Positions 8,188 through 19,748 of a stretch of DNA of 64,000 bases are shown one piece after another; the first letter of the stretch is position 1, and the number at the start of each line of letters is the position of its first letter. The notes below the pieces were generated by a model, which worked only from the letters and a program-made list of their open reading frames with translations, had not been told where the DNA came from and did no database searches. Made by a program: the position numbers and the translations under genes. This DNA comes from an uncultured Pelagimonas sp. (GTDB taxonomy: Bacteria; Pseudomonadota; Alphaproteobacteria; Rhodobacterales; Rhodobacteraceae). The stretch lies in contig CANMIH010000007.1 in NCBI GenBank assembly GCA_947497905.1, forward strand, positions 151,391-215,390, given 5' to 3'.

Positions 8188-9153
8188 TTATGTCTTGTTG
8201 TGGAAAATGAACCCAATGAAGTTCAACAAGAGCTGTGCGGCCAGGATCTGGGTGCTTTCTGACGGATCATAGGCCGGGGCGACCTCAACCAGATCGATCC
8301 CCACCACATCGCCGCGCTTGCTCAACCCCTGCAGGATTTCCAGCACGTCATAATATTGAAACCCGCCATGGCTGGGCGTGCCGGTGCCGGGCGCAATTGA
8401 GGGACAGAAGGCGTCGATGTCGATTGTGACGTAATAGCGTTTCCCGTCCGGGATGCGGTCCAGAACGGCCTCGGTGCCCAGTTTGCGCACCTGACGCACC
8501 GACAGAATATCGGACCCACGGGCGCGCGCGTCATCATAGCCTTCCTTCGCAGTCGAGGACACGTTACGGATGCCCAGCTGGGTCATACCAGAGACATAGT
8601 CCTTTTCGATGGCGCGGCGCATCGGGTTGCCGTGGCCGTCGGTGACGCCTTTGCGCTCGTCGACAAAATCCAGATGTGCGTCGATCTGGATCACATGGAT
8701 CGGGCCGTTTTTCTCGCAGTCCTCGGCATAGGCGTTGATGCAGGGAATGTTGATCGAATGGTCACCGCCGATAGTCACCGGCAAGGCGCCCGCATCGAGG
8801 ATCTTTTTGACCCCAAATTCGATATTGGCGTGACTCTCTTCGGTTTTGGTGTGGATGATGTCGGCATCCCCCAGATCGACAATGCGCACATCTTCTCCTA
8901 GATATGTGGCATCGTCTTCGTGGTCATAGGCACCGGCATGGCCAAAGCTGAACAGGGTTGAGGCTTCGCGGACCGAACGGGGGCCAAAGCGCGCGCCCGA
9001 GCGGAACTGACAGCCAAAATCAAACGGGGCGCCCAAGATGGCTACGTCGGCGTCGATCTTGTCCCAGTCCTGAACGTAGGGTTTCTTGCCAAAGGTGGCG
9101 ATCCCGACAAAGGGCAGGTTCAGGCGGCCGGAGTCGTATCCGTGTGATGACAT
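8188..9153 (-). CDS. speB: Agmatinase/guanidinobutyrase-type ureohydrolase
   Basis: A 321-residue arginase-superfamily enzyme that hydrolyses a guanidino compound to urea and an amine. The metal-binding motifs are present in order: GGDHS, QIDAHLD and TIDIDAF. The segment after the last, CPSIAPGTGTP, has cysteine where many relatives have aspartate, although the DxD metal ligands themselves are intact. The start at ATG 9153 (MSSHGYDSG) has CTGGAGA upstream and follows the dctM stop by 20 bases. The longer frame to 9330 would run into dctM. As the last gene of a TRAP operon it probably acts on the transported compound. The exact substrate (agmatine, 4-guanidinobutyrate or another) is not decided by sequence. 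Confidence 0.85.
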   Translation of the reverse strand: MSSHGYDSGRLNLPFVGIATFGKKPYVQDWDKIDADVAILGAPFDFGCQFRSGARFGPRSVREASTLFSFGHAGAYDHEDDATYLGEDVRIVDLGDADIIHTKTEESHANIEFGVKKILDAGALPVTIGGDHSINIPCINAYAEDCEKNGPIHVIQIDAHLDFVDERKGVTDGHGNPMRRAIEKDYVSGMTQLGIRNVSSTAKEGYDDARARGSDILSVRQVRKLGTEAVLDRIPDGKRYYVTIDIDAFCPSIAPGTGTPSHGGFQYYDVLEILQGLSKRGDVVGIDLVEVAPAYDPSESTQILAAQLLLNFIGFIFHNKT

Positions 9154-9173
9154 GTATGTCTCCAGTTTTTGAA

Positions 9174-10454
9174 TTAGCGATAGGCCAGTTCCGGTAGGAA
9201 CAGGGCGATTTGAGGGAAGGCTACAAGAAGCCCGGTTACCACCAGAAGAATGATCAGGAAAGGCGGCACACCGCGCACAACTTCGATGAAGGGGCGCCGG
9301 AACACGGCGATGGCAGTAAACAGATTGCAACCAAATGGCGGTGTGGCGGCACCGATGGCGACCTGTAGGGTGATCAGCACCCCGACGAGCACCGGATCGA
9401 GACCGGCAGCTTTGATCATGGGCGCGAAGATCGGCACCAGAATTAGAATGACCACAATCGAGTCCACAAACATACAGCCCACAAAGAAGGCGATATTCAC
9501 AGCGAGCAGCACCTGAAGAGGTCCGGCTTCATTCAACCCTAGCGACGAGATGATCTGCTGCGGCACCTGAGCAAAACTCAGCGTCCAGCTGAAGGCTGCA
9601 CCAGCGGCGATGAGAATGAACACCACCGACGTGATCGCCCCGGTCGAAAGCGCAATGTCCCACAGGTCGCAGATCTTGACTGAGCGGAAGATGATCAGCT
9701 CAAGCACAACGGCGTAAAGCACGCAGATGGCTGCCGCCTCGGTCGGGGAAAACACCCCACCATAAATGCCGCCCACGATGATCGCAGGAAACCCCATGGG
9801 CCAGAGTGCCCGGCGCATAGCGATACCACGTTGCCGCCACCCTTCGCGCGGCAGGACAGGAATGTCGTGGCGATAGGCATAATACATGCAATAGGCGGAA
9901 AATAGCGCCACAATCAGCAGACCCGGCACAATACCCGCGATGAACAGCTGCGAAATTGATGTGCCCGAGACGACGCCATAGATGATCATGCCAATCGACG
10001 GCGGGATCAGATAGGCAAGGTCGGCTGCGTTCACAATGAGGCCTATGGCGAAACTGTCTTTATAGCCTGATTTCAGCATCCGGGGCCGCATCGCGCCACC
10101 GATGGCGACGACTGTTGCCTGCGTCGACCCGCAGACCGCACCAAACAAAGCACAGGCCGAGGTGACGGAAATCGCCAAGCCGCCTTTGATATGGCCCATA
10201 AAGCTCATCACCACATCAATCAGTCGGTTTGCCGAGTGTCCCCGGGTGATGATGTCGGCGGCCAGAATGAACATCGGTACCGCGATTAGTGCGGCGGGTT
10301 TCACGCCTCCGATCATCTGCTGGATCAGGATCTGCATGTTCATGGTTGGGAAGTAGACCAGAAAGCCCAGCACAGCGGCCGAGATCAACGGCATTTTCAT
10401 CGGGAAGCCTGCCAGCAGAAGCAGGATCATGACGACAAGCATCAATTCGGTCAT
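9174..10454 (-). CDS. dctM: TRAP transporter large permease (DctM type)
   Basis: A 426-residue integral membrane protein with about 12 hydrophobic segments, the normal DctM length. Typical blocks include VPMFILAADIITRG, FGAVCGSTQATVVAIGG, GGVFSPTEAAA and GAATPPFGCNLF. It forms the ion-coupled pore of a tripartite ATP-independent periplasmic transporter. ATG 10454 overlaps the DctQ stop by 4 bases. Confidence 0.93.
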   Translation of the reverse strand: MTELMLVVMILLLLAGFPMKMPLISAAVLGFLVYFPTMNMQILIQQMIGGVKPAALIAVPMFILAADIITRGHSANRLIDVVMSFMGHIKGGLAISVTSACALFGAVCGSTQATVVAIGGAMRPRMLKSGYKDSFAIGLIVNAADLAYLIPPSIGMIIYGVVSGTSISQLFIAGIVPGLLIVALFSAYCMYYAYRHDIPVLPREGWRQRGIAMRRALWPMGFPAIIVGGIYGGVFSPTEAAAICVLYAVVLELIIFRSVKICDLWDIALSTGAITSVVFILIAAGAAFSWTLSFAQVPQQIISSLGLNEAGPLQVLLAVNIAFFVGCMFVDSIVVILILVPIFAPMIKAAGLDPVLVGVLITLQVAIGAATPPFGCNLFTAIAVFRRPFIEVVRGVPPFLIILLVVTGLLVAFPQIALFLPELAYR

Positions 10455-11059
10455 GTTTTGTCCTCGCCCGTGGTTTCTTCGTGGCGTCTGAGCGCAGCAG
10501 CGGTTTCCGGGTCTTCGTAGCTGTCCACCTCGAGGTACGAGACGTAGATAACCTCTTCTGCGAAATTCAGATTGCGTAGAGCGGTCAGCAGATACTGGAA
10601 TGAGGTCAGCGCGAGACCGATCACCACCCAGATGTAGGTCAGATAAAGCGGCAGTTGCAGCGCGGGCGTTATGCGGCCCCGGCTGGCAACCTTCTGAACA
10701 TATTCAAACGCATACCAGGTCAAAAGCGCCATCATCACCGCCGTGGTAGCAGCAATCACAACCATCAGACCTTTGCGCAGTTTGGTTGGCAGGGCGTCAT
10801 AGATCGCTGACATGCGGATATGGATCCCCTTGCGCGTGGCATAGCCCAGCCCCATGAAAGTGACGATGACAATCAAGAACTCGTTAAGCTCTTCCGAGAA
10901 ATAGATCGACTGGTTGAACACATAGCGTCCAAAGACATTGGCGATGGTGTTGGCCGCCATCAGGATGATGCCCCACCCAAGGATCCAGACCTCGACACGG
11001 CCAATGGCGCTGTCGATCTTGCCCAAAACCCCGAATGGTGCGGGTTTGATGTCTTGCAT
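10451..11059 (-). CDS. dctQ: TRAP transporter small permease (DctQ type)
   Basis: A 202-residue protein with four predicted membrane helices (VWILGWGIILMAANTIANVFG, then LIVIVTFMGLGYATRKG and two more), typical of DctQ. ATG 11059 follows AGGGAGGG at a good distance. A roughly 35-residue charged C-terminal tail (SYLEVDSYEDPETAAALRRHE) is longer than in many relatives. It is separated from dctP by 111 bases holding two RNA hairpins, and it overlaps dctM by 4 bases. Confidence 0.9.
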   Translation of the reverse strand: MQDIKPAPFGVLGKIDSAIGRVEVWILGWGIILMAANTIANVFGRYVFNQSIYFSEELNEFLIVIVTFMGLGYATRKGIHIRMSAIYDALPTKLRKGLMVVIAATTAVMMALLTWYAFEYVQKVASRGRITPALQLPLYLTYIWVVIGLALTSFQYLLTALRNLNFAEEVIYVSYLEVDSYEDPETAAALRRHEETTGEDKT

Positions 11060-11074
11060 TGCTCCCTCCCTTGA

Positions 11075-11119
11075 AGGTGCAGACCGGTGTCACGCAGGGT
11101 GATCAGCGGGTCTGCACCT
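11075..11119 (-). promoter_or_regulatory. Inverted repeat upstream of dctQ
   Basis: A perfect 11-bp inverted repeat (aggtgcagacc at 11075-11085, ggtctgcacct at 11109-11119) directly before the dctQ ribosome-binding site. It can form a hairpin in the dctP-dctQ message and may set the ratio of binding protein to permease. Confidence 0.4.
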
Positions 11120-11130
11120 CAGATGAAAAG

Positions 11131-11154
11131 GCCCCGCGCAAAGAGACGCGGGGC
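11131..11154 (-). terminator. Attenuator-like hairpin between dctP and dctQ
   Basis: On the minus strand an 8-bp GC stem (gccccgcg / cgcggggc) is followed by ccttttc, 17 bases after the dctP stop. This is a partial rho-independent terminator, the usual device for making more periplasmic binding protein than permease. Confidence 0.6.
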
Positions 11155-11170
11155 GCATTGGGTCGAGGTC

Positions 11171-12187
11171 TCAGTTGCCGGAAAGTTCGGCCTGCAGCGC
11201 ATCCAGAAGCTCTTGGCCTCGGGCGCCGGCGGTCTCAACATAGGCAGCGGCGGTATCGCCAGAGCGGGCGCGGAATACGTCGCGCTCTTCTTCGGTCAGC
11301 ACCACCAGACCGATTTCGGGTTTGGCCTCTTTGATAATGTCCAGACGCTGTTGATTGAAGTCGGCAACCACACCGTCAATGAAACCGGTCATGCCTGCCA
11401 TGGTCTCGCGCACCAGTTGCTGGCGCTCGGGGCTGAGCGTGGCGAACCAGTCGGCACCGGCAACAACGGTGGTGACAAGCTCTTGCTCACCGGCCCAGAT
11501 CAGGTGGCTGGTGACTTCATAGAACTTCATCTCTTCGATGGTCGGGATCGGGTTCACCTGACCATCAACCGCGCCAAGCTGTAGCGCGCCAAAGACTTCA
11601 CCAAACGGCAGCGGTGTTGGGCTCGCCCCCATGTTCTTGTAGGTTTCAAGCAGGATAGGCGACACCATCACCCGCATTTTGAAGTTCGAAAAATCCTCAG
11701 GTGTGCGGATCTCGCGGTTGGTGGTCCATACCTGCGGACCCTCTGAGTACATGGTCATGACTTCGAGGCCGCGTTTCTGGAAGTCTTCGTTCAGCGAGCC
11801 ATAGATGGTTTCTGAGCTGCTGAGGATGTTCGAAATCGCCGCCGGATCGGATGGCAGCAGATAGGGCAACAGGAAGACCTGGCTTTCCGGTACAATGGTG
11901 CCCAGGTTGCCGATCGACACATTGGTGAACTGGATGATGCCATCCGCCGCCTGTTCAACCGTTTCTGTTGGCGTGCCCAAGGTGCCCATTGGGTAAACCG
12001 TGACGGTTACGTCGCCATCGGTTGCGGCCTCGATGCGTGATTTGAACTCCTGTGCATAGGCATCCATGAGCGATCCCGGAATTTCTTCGATCGCAAATTT
12101 CCAGTCCTCCGCCAGAGCGCCAATCGGCGCCAAGCTTAGCAAAGCAGCGGCGGCAGTTGTCTTCAGATTTTTCAAGCTAATCGCCAT
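11171..12187 (-). CDS. dctP: TRAP transporter substrate-binding protein (DctP type)
   Basis: A 338-residue periplasmic binding protein with a signal peptide ending near GALAED (about residue 26). It holds the family's carboxylate-binding arginine segment (FKMRVMVSP) followed by the GALQLGAVDGQVNPIPTI block. The arginine points to a substrate with a carboxylate. The start at ATG 12187 follows GGGAGGAAACC. The longer frame to 12253 lacks such a site. It is the first gene of the dctP-dctQ-dctM-speB operon and divergent from a LysR regulator. Confidence 0.9.
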   Translation of the reverse strand: MAISLKNLKTTAAAALLSLAPIGALAEDWKFAIEEIPGSLMDAYAQEFKSRIEAATDGDVTVTVYPMGTLGTPTETVEQAADGIIQFTNVSIGNLGTIVPESQVFLLPYLLPSDPAAISNILSSSETIYGSLNEDFQKRGLEVMTMYSEGPQVWTTNREIRTPEDFSNFKMRVMVSPILLETYKNMGASPTPLPFGEVFGALQLGAVDGQVNPIPTIEEMKFYEVTSHLIWAGEQELVTTVVAGADWFATLSPERQQLVRETMAGMTGFIDGVVADFNQQRLDIIKEAKPEIGLVVLTEEERDVFRARSGDTAAAYVETAGARGQELLDALQAELSGN

Positions 12188-12250
12188 GCAGGTTTCCTCC
12201 CAGTTGGCATGGTTGATCGTGGTTGCCGACCACCTCAGCATGGCGGGATG

Positions 12251-12297
12251 CATGAAAAAATATTATAGAGAGAATATTCACATAGAAAAAATTCATG
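12251..12297. promoter_or_regulatory. AT-rich divergent promoter with LysR-type repeats
   Basis: Two aatatt palindromes (12259-12264 and 12273-12278) lie inside a larger catgaa ... ttcatg inverted arrangement (12251-12256, 12292-12297). The whole is between the TRAP operon and its divergent LysR gene and is a likely binding region for that regulator. Confidence 0.45.
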
Positions 12298-12333
12298 TAA
12301 TGTCCGTGGCGTTTCTGGAGAGGGAGAGAAAGT

Positions 12334-13227
12334 ATGAGGCTGCTTCGCAATCCGTTGCTCGAAACCTTTGTCACCGTTGTGGATTGCGGTGGGTTTTCGG
12401 ATGCGCAATTTGCCCTTGGCATCACACAATCCGCCATCAGTATCCGAATCCGCGACCTAGAGACGTCACTGGGATACCGGGTCTGCGAACGGGGGCGCGG
12501 CGGATTTCGCCTAACCGAACGCGGCGAGATCGCCTATCAGAAAGCCCGCGATATTCTGCGCAGCGCGCGTGATTTTGACAGTGAATTGCTTGACCTGCGC
12601 GATGAAGTGACAGGCGATTTGCGGATCGGTGTCGTTGACGCCATGAGCAGCCTGCCGGATCTCAAGCTCACCGACGCATTCCGCAGCTTTCTGAATCGCC
12701 CGAACAATGTCCGTTTGGACATCATCGTCGCCTCCCCGACGGATCTGACCCAAAAGCTGATCACCGGCGAGTTGCACGTCGCGGTCGCGCCCTTCAAAAA
12801 CATGGTCTCCGAACTGCAGTATGTAGAGCTATGTACCGAAGATCACCGGCTGTTTTGCGGTCGCTTCCATCCCCTGTTTGATCGCGGCGGCGATGAGATG
12901 GACATGGACAATCTGTCTGAATATCCCCTGTGTCAGCGGTCGTATGACATGCTGGTCTCGCCCGATCTGGGGGCAGCTGAACCCAGGGCTGTTGTCGCCA
13001 ACATGGAGGCGATGGCGATGCTTATCGAAACCGGTCATTTTCTGGGGCCATTGCCGATACACTTTGCCAAAACCTGGGTGAGCCAGGGCAAGCTCAGGAA
13101 AATTGATGCTCCTGAGATGCGCTGGAGCTCGACTTTTTCTCTGGCCTTTCGAAAATCGCAGGTTCAAAGGCGTGCGGTCGAGCTTTTTGTCGAAGACGTT
13201 CGCCGAACTGTTCAGAGTGGCACGTAG
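12334..13227 (+). CDS. LysR-family transcriptional regulator
   Basis: A 297-residue LysR protein: an N-terminal winged helix (ETFVTVVDCGGFSDAQFALGITQSAISIRIRDLE) and a substrate-binding domain from about residue 90. ATG 12334 follows GGAGAGGGAGAG. Divergent from dctP, so the likely regulator of the TRAP/ureohydrolase operon. Its inducer may be the imported guanidino compound (inference). Confidence 0.9.
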   Translation: MRLLRNPLLETFVTVVDCGGFSDAQFALGITQSAISIRIRDLETSLGYRVCERGRGGFRLTERGEIAYQKARDILRSARDFDSELLDLRDEVTGDLRIGVVDAMSSLPDLKLTDAFRSFLNRPNNVRLDIIVASPTDLTQKLITGELHVAVAPFKNMVSELQYVELCTEDHRLFCGRFHPLFDRGGDEMDMDNLSEYPLCQRSYDMLVSPDLGAAEPRAVVANMEAMAMLIETGHFLGPLPIHFAKTWVSQGKLRKIDAPEMRWSSTFSLAFRKSQVQRRAVELFVEDVRRTVQSGT

Positions 13228-13597
13228 GATCGGCGTTATCGACTTCCAATGATCCTTCTTTCTCGATGCATTCGATCTTGTTCAGAGCGCGGATTTGACG
13301 GAATCAAGTGACCGGCGTCGTCTGACAAGCAGCCCTTCCGCTACAATGCGCTCGATGACCGCTGCGAGCCGTTCCCGGCGGGAGTTCAACGAGCTGCCGC
13401 CAAATATGCAAAGGTCGTTGTCTGCGCATAGCCGACATTAAATGTGGTACATCCATTGCTGGATCTGCTTACTCGCGGAGTTTGATGTTTATCCACGGTA
13501 GAGTGCTGATTGCGGCGAGTTTCTCCTGTAGTGTGGCAGTGTCTGTATAGCGTTCGGCGGTGATGAGCAGCCTCATCTGACTGGTCCATTTTGATTG
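13228..13597. other. Gap with IS3-type end and short unknown frame
   Basis: A minus-strand frame at 13469-13576 encodes 35 residues (ITAERYTDTATLQEKLAAIS, ending INIKLRE) that look like the tail of a real protein, but I cannot name it. The stretch 13561-13597 contains an IS3-type end (TGAGCAGCC ... GACTGGTCC) belonging to the fragment that follows. Confidence 0.4.
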
Positions 13598-13753
13598 TTA
13601 GTGCATGATCGGCCTGGGTTCCATTGGGATAATGGTTTCAGGGGCCGGCGGGCGGTAACCCAGTGCACTGTGTGGTCTCTTGGTGTTGTAGTGTTTCCTC
13701 CATTCTTCGATGATGATTTGCGCTTCTCTGAGCGAGTAGAAGATTTCACCGTT
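13598..13753 (-). pseudogene. IS3-family OrfB C-terminal fragment
   Basis: The minus strand encodes the last 50 or so residues of an IS3-type OrfB (NGEIFYSLREAQIIIEEW, then HYNTKRPHSALGYRPPAPET, ending PRPIMH, stop 13598-13600). The upstream part is missing: the frame stops abruptly at about 13753, where the nrdI remnant begins. The right terminal repeat is retained near 13564. Confidence 0.85.
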
Positions 13754-13915
13754 TATCGGCACTGGAAATCGAAACTTTGGTGCGACCTATGCATTGGCGG
13801 GCCGCATCATTGCCGAGAAATGCGATGTTCCTCTGCTCTACACCCTAGAGCTTGCCGGGACGGAAATTGATGTCGCCCACGTAACCTTTGGGCTTGAGAC
13901 TTTGGGGAAGAACCT

Positions 13916-13934
<19 letters not shown>
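13754..13934 (+). pseudogene. nrdI: NrdI, C-terminal remnant
   Basis: In frame with TGA 13932-13934 the plus strand reads FIGTGNRNFGATYALAGRII, then AEKCDVPLLYTLELAGTEID, the flavin-loop and C-terminal part of the NrdI flavodoxin that activates class Ib ribonucleotide reductase. The first half, including the phosphate-binding loop and start codon, is gone, replaced at about 13753 by the IS3 fragment. The remnant overlaps the start of nrdE by 19 bases, the normal nrdI-nrdE junction, so the truncation is recent in evolutionary terms or the junction has been kept. Confidence 0.85.
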
Positions 13935-17013
<3,079 letters not shown>

Positions 17014-17030
17014 TCTCAAGGTGAGGTTGG

Positions 17031-17062
17031 AAAGGGAGGCCCTATCGGAGCCTCCCTTTTTC
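17031..17062 (+). terminator. Rho-independent terminator after nrdF
   Basis: Stem gggaggc (17034-17040) with gcctccc (17050-17056), 9-base loop, followed by ttttt. It lies 18 bases after the nrdF stop. Confidence 0.8.
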
Positions 17063-17064
17063 AG

Positions 17065-17420
17065 TCAGATCTCAACCGCAACCTTGCCGATTGGATTGGA
17101 ACAGCAGGCGAGAATATACCCGGCATCAATATCCTCCTCGGAAATGCCGCCATTGTGCACCATGTGTACCTCAAAGGAAGGTAGAAATTGTATCCCAATG
17201 ATCCGTCATAGATCTGGGCACGACACATGCGGTTGGCATAAGGCCCGTGCAGACAATTCAAGAATAGGTTTTGCTGCGTCATTTCATCAAAACCCGCGAC
17301 GATGAGCCGATTTCGCCCAGTTAGGTCGTCAGCATCCAACTCGTCGGGGTCTGGCATCTTCGCAATCGAAACGGCGTAGTCAGGCACATGTGGTTCGCGT
17401 GGATTGTAGACCAACTCCAC
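17065..17420 (-). pseudogene. Ferredoxin-reductase-like gene remnant, frameshifted
   Basis: Two collinear pieces on the minus strand. The first (upstream) reads DELDADDLTGRNRLIVAGFD, then EMTQQNLFLNCLHGPYANRM. After a frameshift near 17180 the second reads PSFEVHMVHNGGISEEDID, then AGYILACCSNPIGKVAVEI (stop 17065-17067). The second piece resembles the last strand and final-cysteine region of plant-type 2Fe-2S domains in oxygenase reductases. The CxxxxCxxC part is not visible. The family of the first piece is not recognised. Confidence 0.5.
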
Positions 17421-18128
17421 CCTTTCAGTAATTTCTGGATGGGCGTTGTCTGGCCCGGTCAGTTGATTGCTACGAATAGATACCCGATCAGTGAAAGCGC
17501 GCGGCTCAAGCTCTCGCCTGATGGAATAGGAGTTAACAGCGATCAGCTCGCAATCTTAGACTTTGAAAGTGCTCCCTTTGTATTGTCCATTTTTGGAGTG
17601 ATTTTGTCGTGGCGCACAGGGAATAAACTAAATTGAAAATGGGCTCATAGCTGTCTTGCGGCGGTGCAGCAGCACGCCCGCAGCGAAATCATGTGTGTTC
17701 GCCGCCGCCCAGTGACAGGTGTCAGCCCTTCTACGACATTGGTGGGCACTGCTGCATAAGAGCCGGCTGAAGTAGGAAGGGCGGAATCCGATCATTAGCT
17801 GCGACTGCACAGGTTGTGGGCAAGTTTGATGAGAGCAGAAGATGTTCACTTTGCTGAGGTATCAATGCTGCACTGAACGCCAAGGTCAGGAATGCGCAGA
17901 TAACGACCTTTGCAAAGTCTTGGTTTCTGCGAGCTGGGCGGACGCGACGTGCTGCACGAACACCAAAAGAAGCCGTCTTTCGCCGCGCCTGCATCAGTAA
18001 AATGTAGTCCATCGTCCATCGAGCGGACAAACCAAACTTTCGCTGCGGCTGCGCCAAGTTCCGCTTGGAATACAACACGTCAAGGTTGAATGATCGCGAA
18101 TTCTTTGTGGACCAACGTTATCTGACAC
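17421..18128. other. Long gap, doubtful small ORF
   Basis: No convincing gene in 700 bases. A 115-codon minus-strand frame at 17731-18078 has one hydrophobic segment (KVVICAFLTLAFSAALI), but its start is arginine-rich and I would not call it real. The stretch contains two degenerate copies (about 17787-17815 and 18029-18050) of an intergenic motif with GCGGA ... TTCGCTGCG that also occurs near 7928-7950. Confidence 0.45.
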
Positions 18129-19031
18129 CTACGTCAAGCTCTCCCGCAAACTTTTCGCAAACAGCTCAGCAAAACGTTTTGTTGCTGCTGACCGAAATTG
18201 AGTGGGTGGGTAAACAGAAAAAATTCCTCCGGTTTGAAGCTCCCATTCTGGGACAAGCCGAACCAATGTTTTGTTTTCAATCTCTTTCTTGACAAAGAAA
18301 TCAGGTAAAACCGAAATCCCAGTTCCTTCTAGTACCATCGCCTTAATCGCAGGCGTTACGTCCGCTCGCAGAGCGGGGCTCATTTGAACATCAGCGGTCT
18401 CATGTTCGGAATTTGAGAATTGCCAACGCAATGGGTTTGAAAGCGCCCGATGCTCAATGAACGGAAATTCTGTCAGTTCACTCGGTAGGCCTGGCTCTCC
18501 CAATCGTTCGACCAATCCCGGCGCAGCCACGACAATTTGCTGAAAACCGGCCAGCTTGCGTGCGACGTTGGAAGAGTCGGCCAACCAGCCAACCCGATAT
18601 GCAATGTCAAATCGTGCTTCGATGGGATCAAACCGCGCGTCGCTGAGTGTGAGATCGATCGTGACCGAGGGATAGGCAATTCGAAATTCGGCGACCACCG
18701 GGGCAACATGTGCCACACCCAGATCAAGAGGGGCTGTGATGCGCAGGTTCCCAGACGGTTCGGCCCGATCCTGCCTGACCATTTCATAAGCTTCTTCGGC
18801 TTGAGCGACCGAGGCACGCGCGGCCTCATAGAAGGTCTGTCCGACTTCTGTGAGATTCAAGTGGCGCGAATTGCGCACCACAAGCGTCGCGCCAAGCTCT
18901 TCCTCCAGCAGTTGAAGCTGTTTGCTGACCACAGCCTTGCTGATGCGCATACGCTCCGCGGCTGCAGTGATGGTCCCCGCTTCGGCGATGGCGACGAAAT
19001 ACTCCAGGCGGTTCAGGTTTGACTTCTTCAT
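18129..19031 (-). CDS. LysR-family transcriptional regulator
   Basis: A 300-residue LysR protein of the AaeR/DsdC-like branch: HTH within residues 8-40 (LEYFVAIAEAGTITAAAERM), then PSGNLRITAPLDLGVAHVAP typical of this branch. It is divergent from the DsbA/MBL operon with a 97-base gap, so it is its likely regulator. Confidence 0.9.
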   Translation of the reverse strand: MKKSNLNRLEYFVAIAEAGTITAAAERMRISKAVVSKQLQLLEEELGATLVVRNSRHLNLTEVGQTFYEAARASVAQAEEAYEMVRQDRAEPSGNLRITAPLDLGVAHVAPVVAEFRIAYPSVTIDLTLSDARFDPIEARFDIAYRVGWLADSSNVARKLAGFQQIVVAAPGLVERLGEPGLPSELTEFPFIEHRALSNPLRWQFSNSEHETADVQMSPALRADVTPAIKAMVLEGTGISVLPDFFVKKEIENKTLVRLVPEWELQTGGIFSVYPPTQFRSAATKRFAELFAKSLRESLT

Positions 19032-19064
19032 CTATCGTCACCTTTTAACTGACGTTATGTCTAC

Positions 19065-19077
19065 AAAGGTTGCCTTT
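19065..19077. promoter_or_regulatory. Operator-like palindrome in LysR/DsbA gap
   Basis: aaagg, ttg, ccttt forms a short palindrome inside a wider gttat ... ataac arrangement (about 19054-19084), in the centre of the divergent gap. It fits a LysR binding site. Confidence 0.4.
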
Positions 19078-19128
19078 AGATAACAACGCTTGCGTCCTAC
19101 CTGAGGTCTACTAGACACGGAGGCTGCA

Positions 19129-19734
19129 ATGACGCGTTTCACATATATTTACGACACCTACTGCGGCTGGTGCTATGGCGCCTTACCTGTGATTGATGCG
19201 CTGATCGAAAGCGGTGTGGATGTCACCATGATGCACCGTCATTTGTTCCGGGGCCCAAATGCGCACCGTATGGGCGATGGCTTTAGCAAATTGGCATTGC
19301 AATACGACCGCCGCATTCAACAGCTGACCGGTCAAAAATTCAGTGACGCCTATGTTGAGAATATCCTGGGAAACCCCAATGAAGTGCTGGAGTCTGGCCT
19401 GACCGCACAAGCGGCTGCCCTGGTCCATGACCAGGGCGCAAAAGCTGAGCTCAAACTGGCCCAGGCCCTACAAAAGGCACGTTATGTCGCCGGTATTTCA
19501 GCTGCCAACAGCGACTTGGTTCGCAAGGTACTGGCTGAGTTCGGCGTAGGTCGTGCCTTGGATGAAGGCAAAGGCCCAGCCCGGAAAATCAGCGCGGAAG
19601 CCGCAAAATTGCAAGCCAGCGCTGGTGCGCAAGGTGTTCCAACCCTGTTGCAGCACACAGGTGGCAAAACAACCCAAGTTAACATTTCAACCTACTACGA
19701 CCTCCCCGAAGAGATCGCGGCTTTGGCCGCATAA
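19129..19734 (+). CDS. DsbA-family thiol oxidoreductase
   Basis: A 201-residue thioredoxin-fold protein of the DsbA/FrnE type with the redox motif CGWC at residues 12-15 (TYCGWCYG) and the cis-proline loop GVPTLL. No signal peptide, so it is cytoplasmic as read. First gene of a five-gene plus-strand set with two metallo-beta-lactamase-fold proteins, DoxX and an intradiol dioxygenase. Its role may be glutathione- or thiol-linked handling of a reactive compound (inference). Confidence 0.85.
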   Translation: MTRFTYIYDTYCGWCYGALPVIDALIESGVDVTMMHRHLFRGPNAHRMGDGFSKLALQYDRRIQQLTGQKFSDAYVENILGNPNEVLESGLTAQAAALVHDQGAKAELKLAQALQKARYVAGISAANSDLVRKVLAEFGVGRALDEGKGPARKISAEAAKLQASAGAQGVPTLLQHTGGKTTQVNISTYYDLPEEIAALAA

Positions 19735-19748
19735 CAAAGAGCATCCTT

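Noticed and set aside
17731..18078. 115-codon minus-strand ORF with one hydrophobic segment
   Set aside because: Arginine-rich start, no family resemblance, lies in a repeat-bearing gap. Most likely non-coding.
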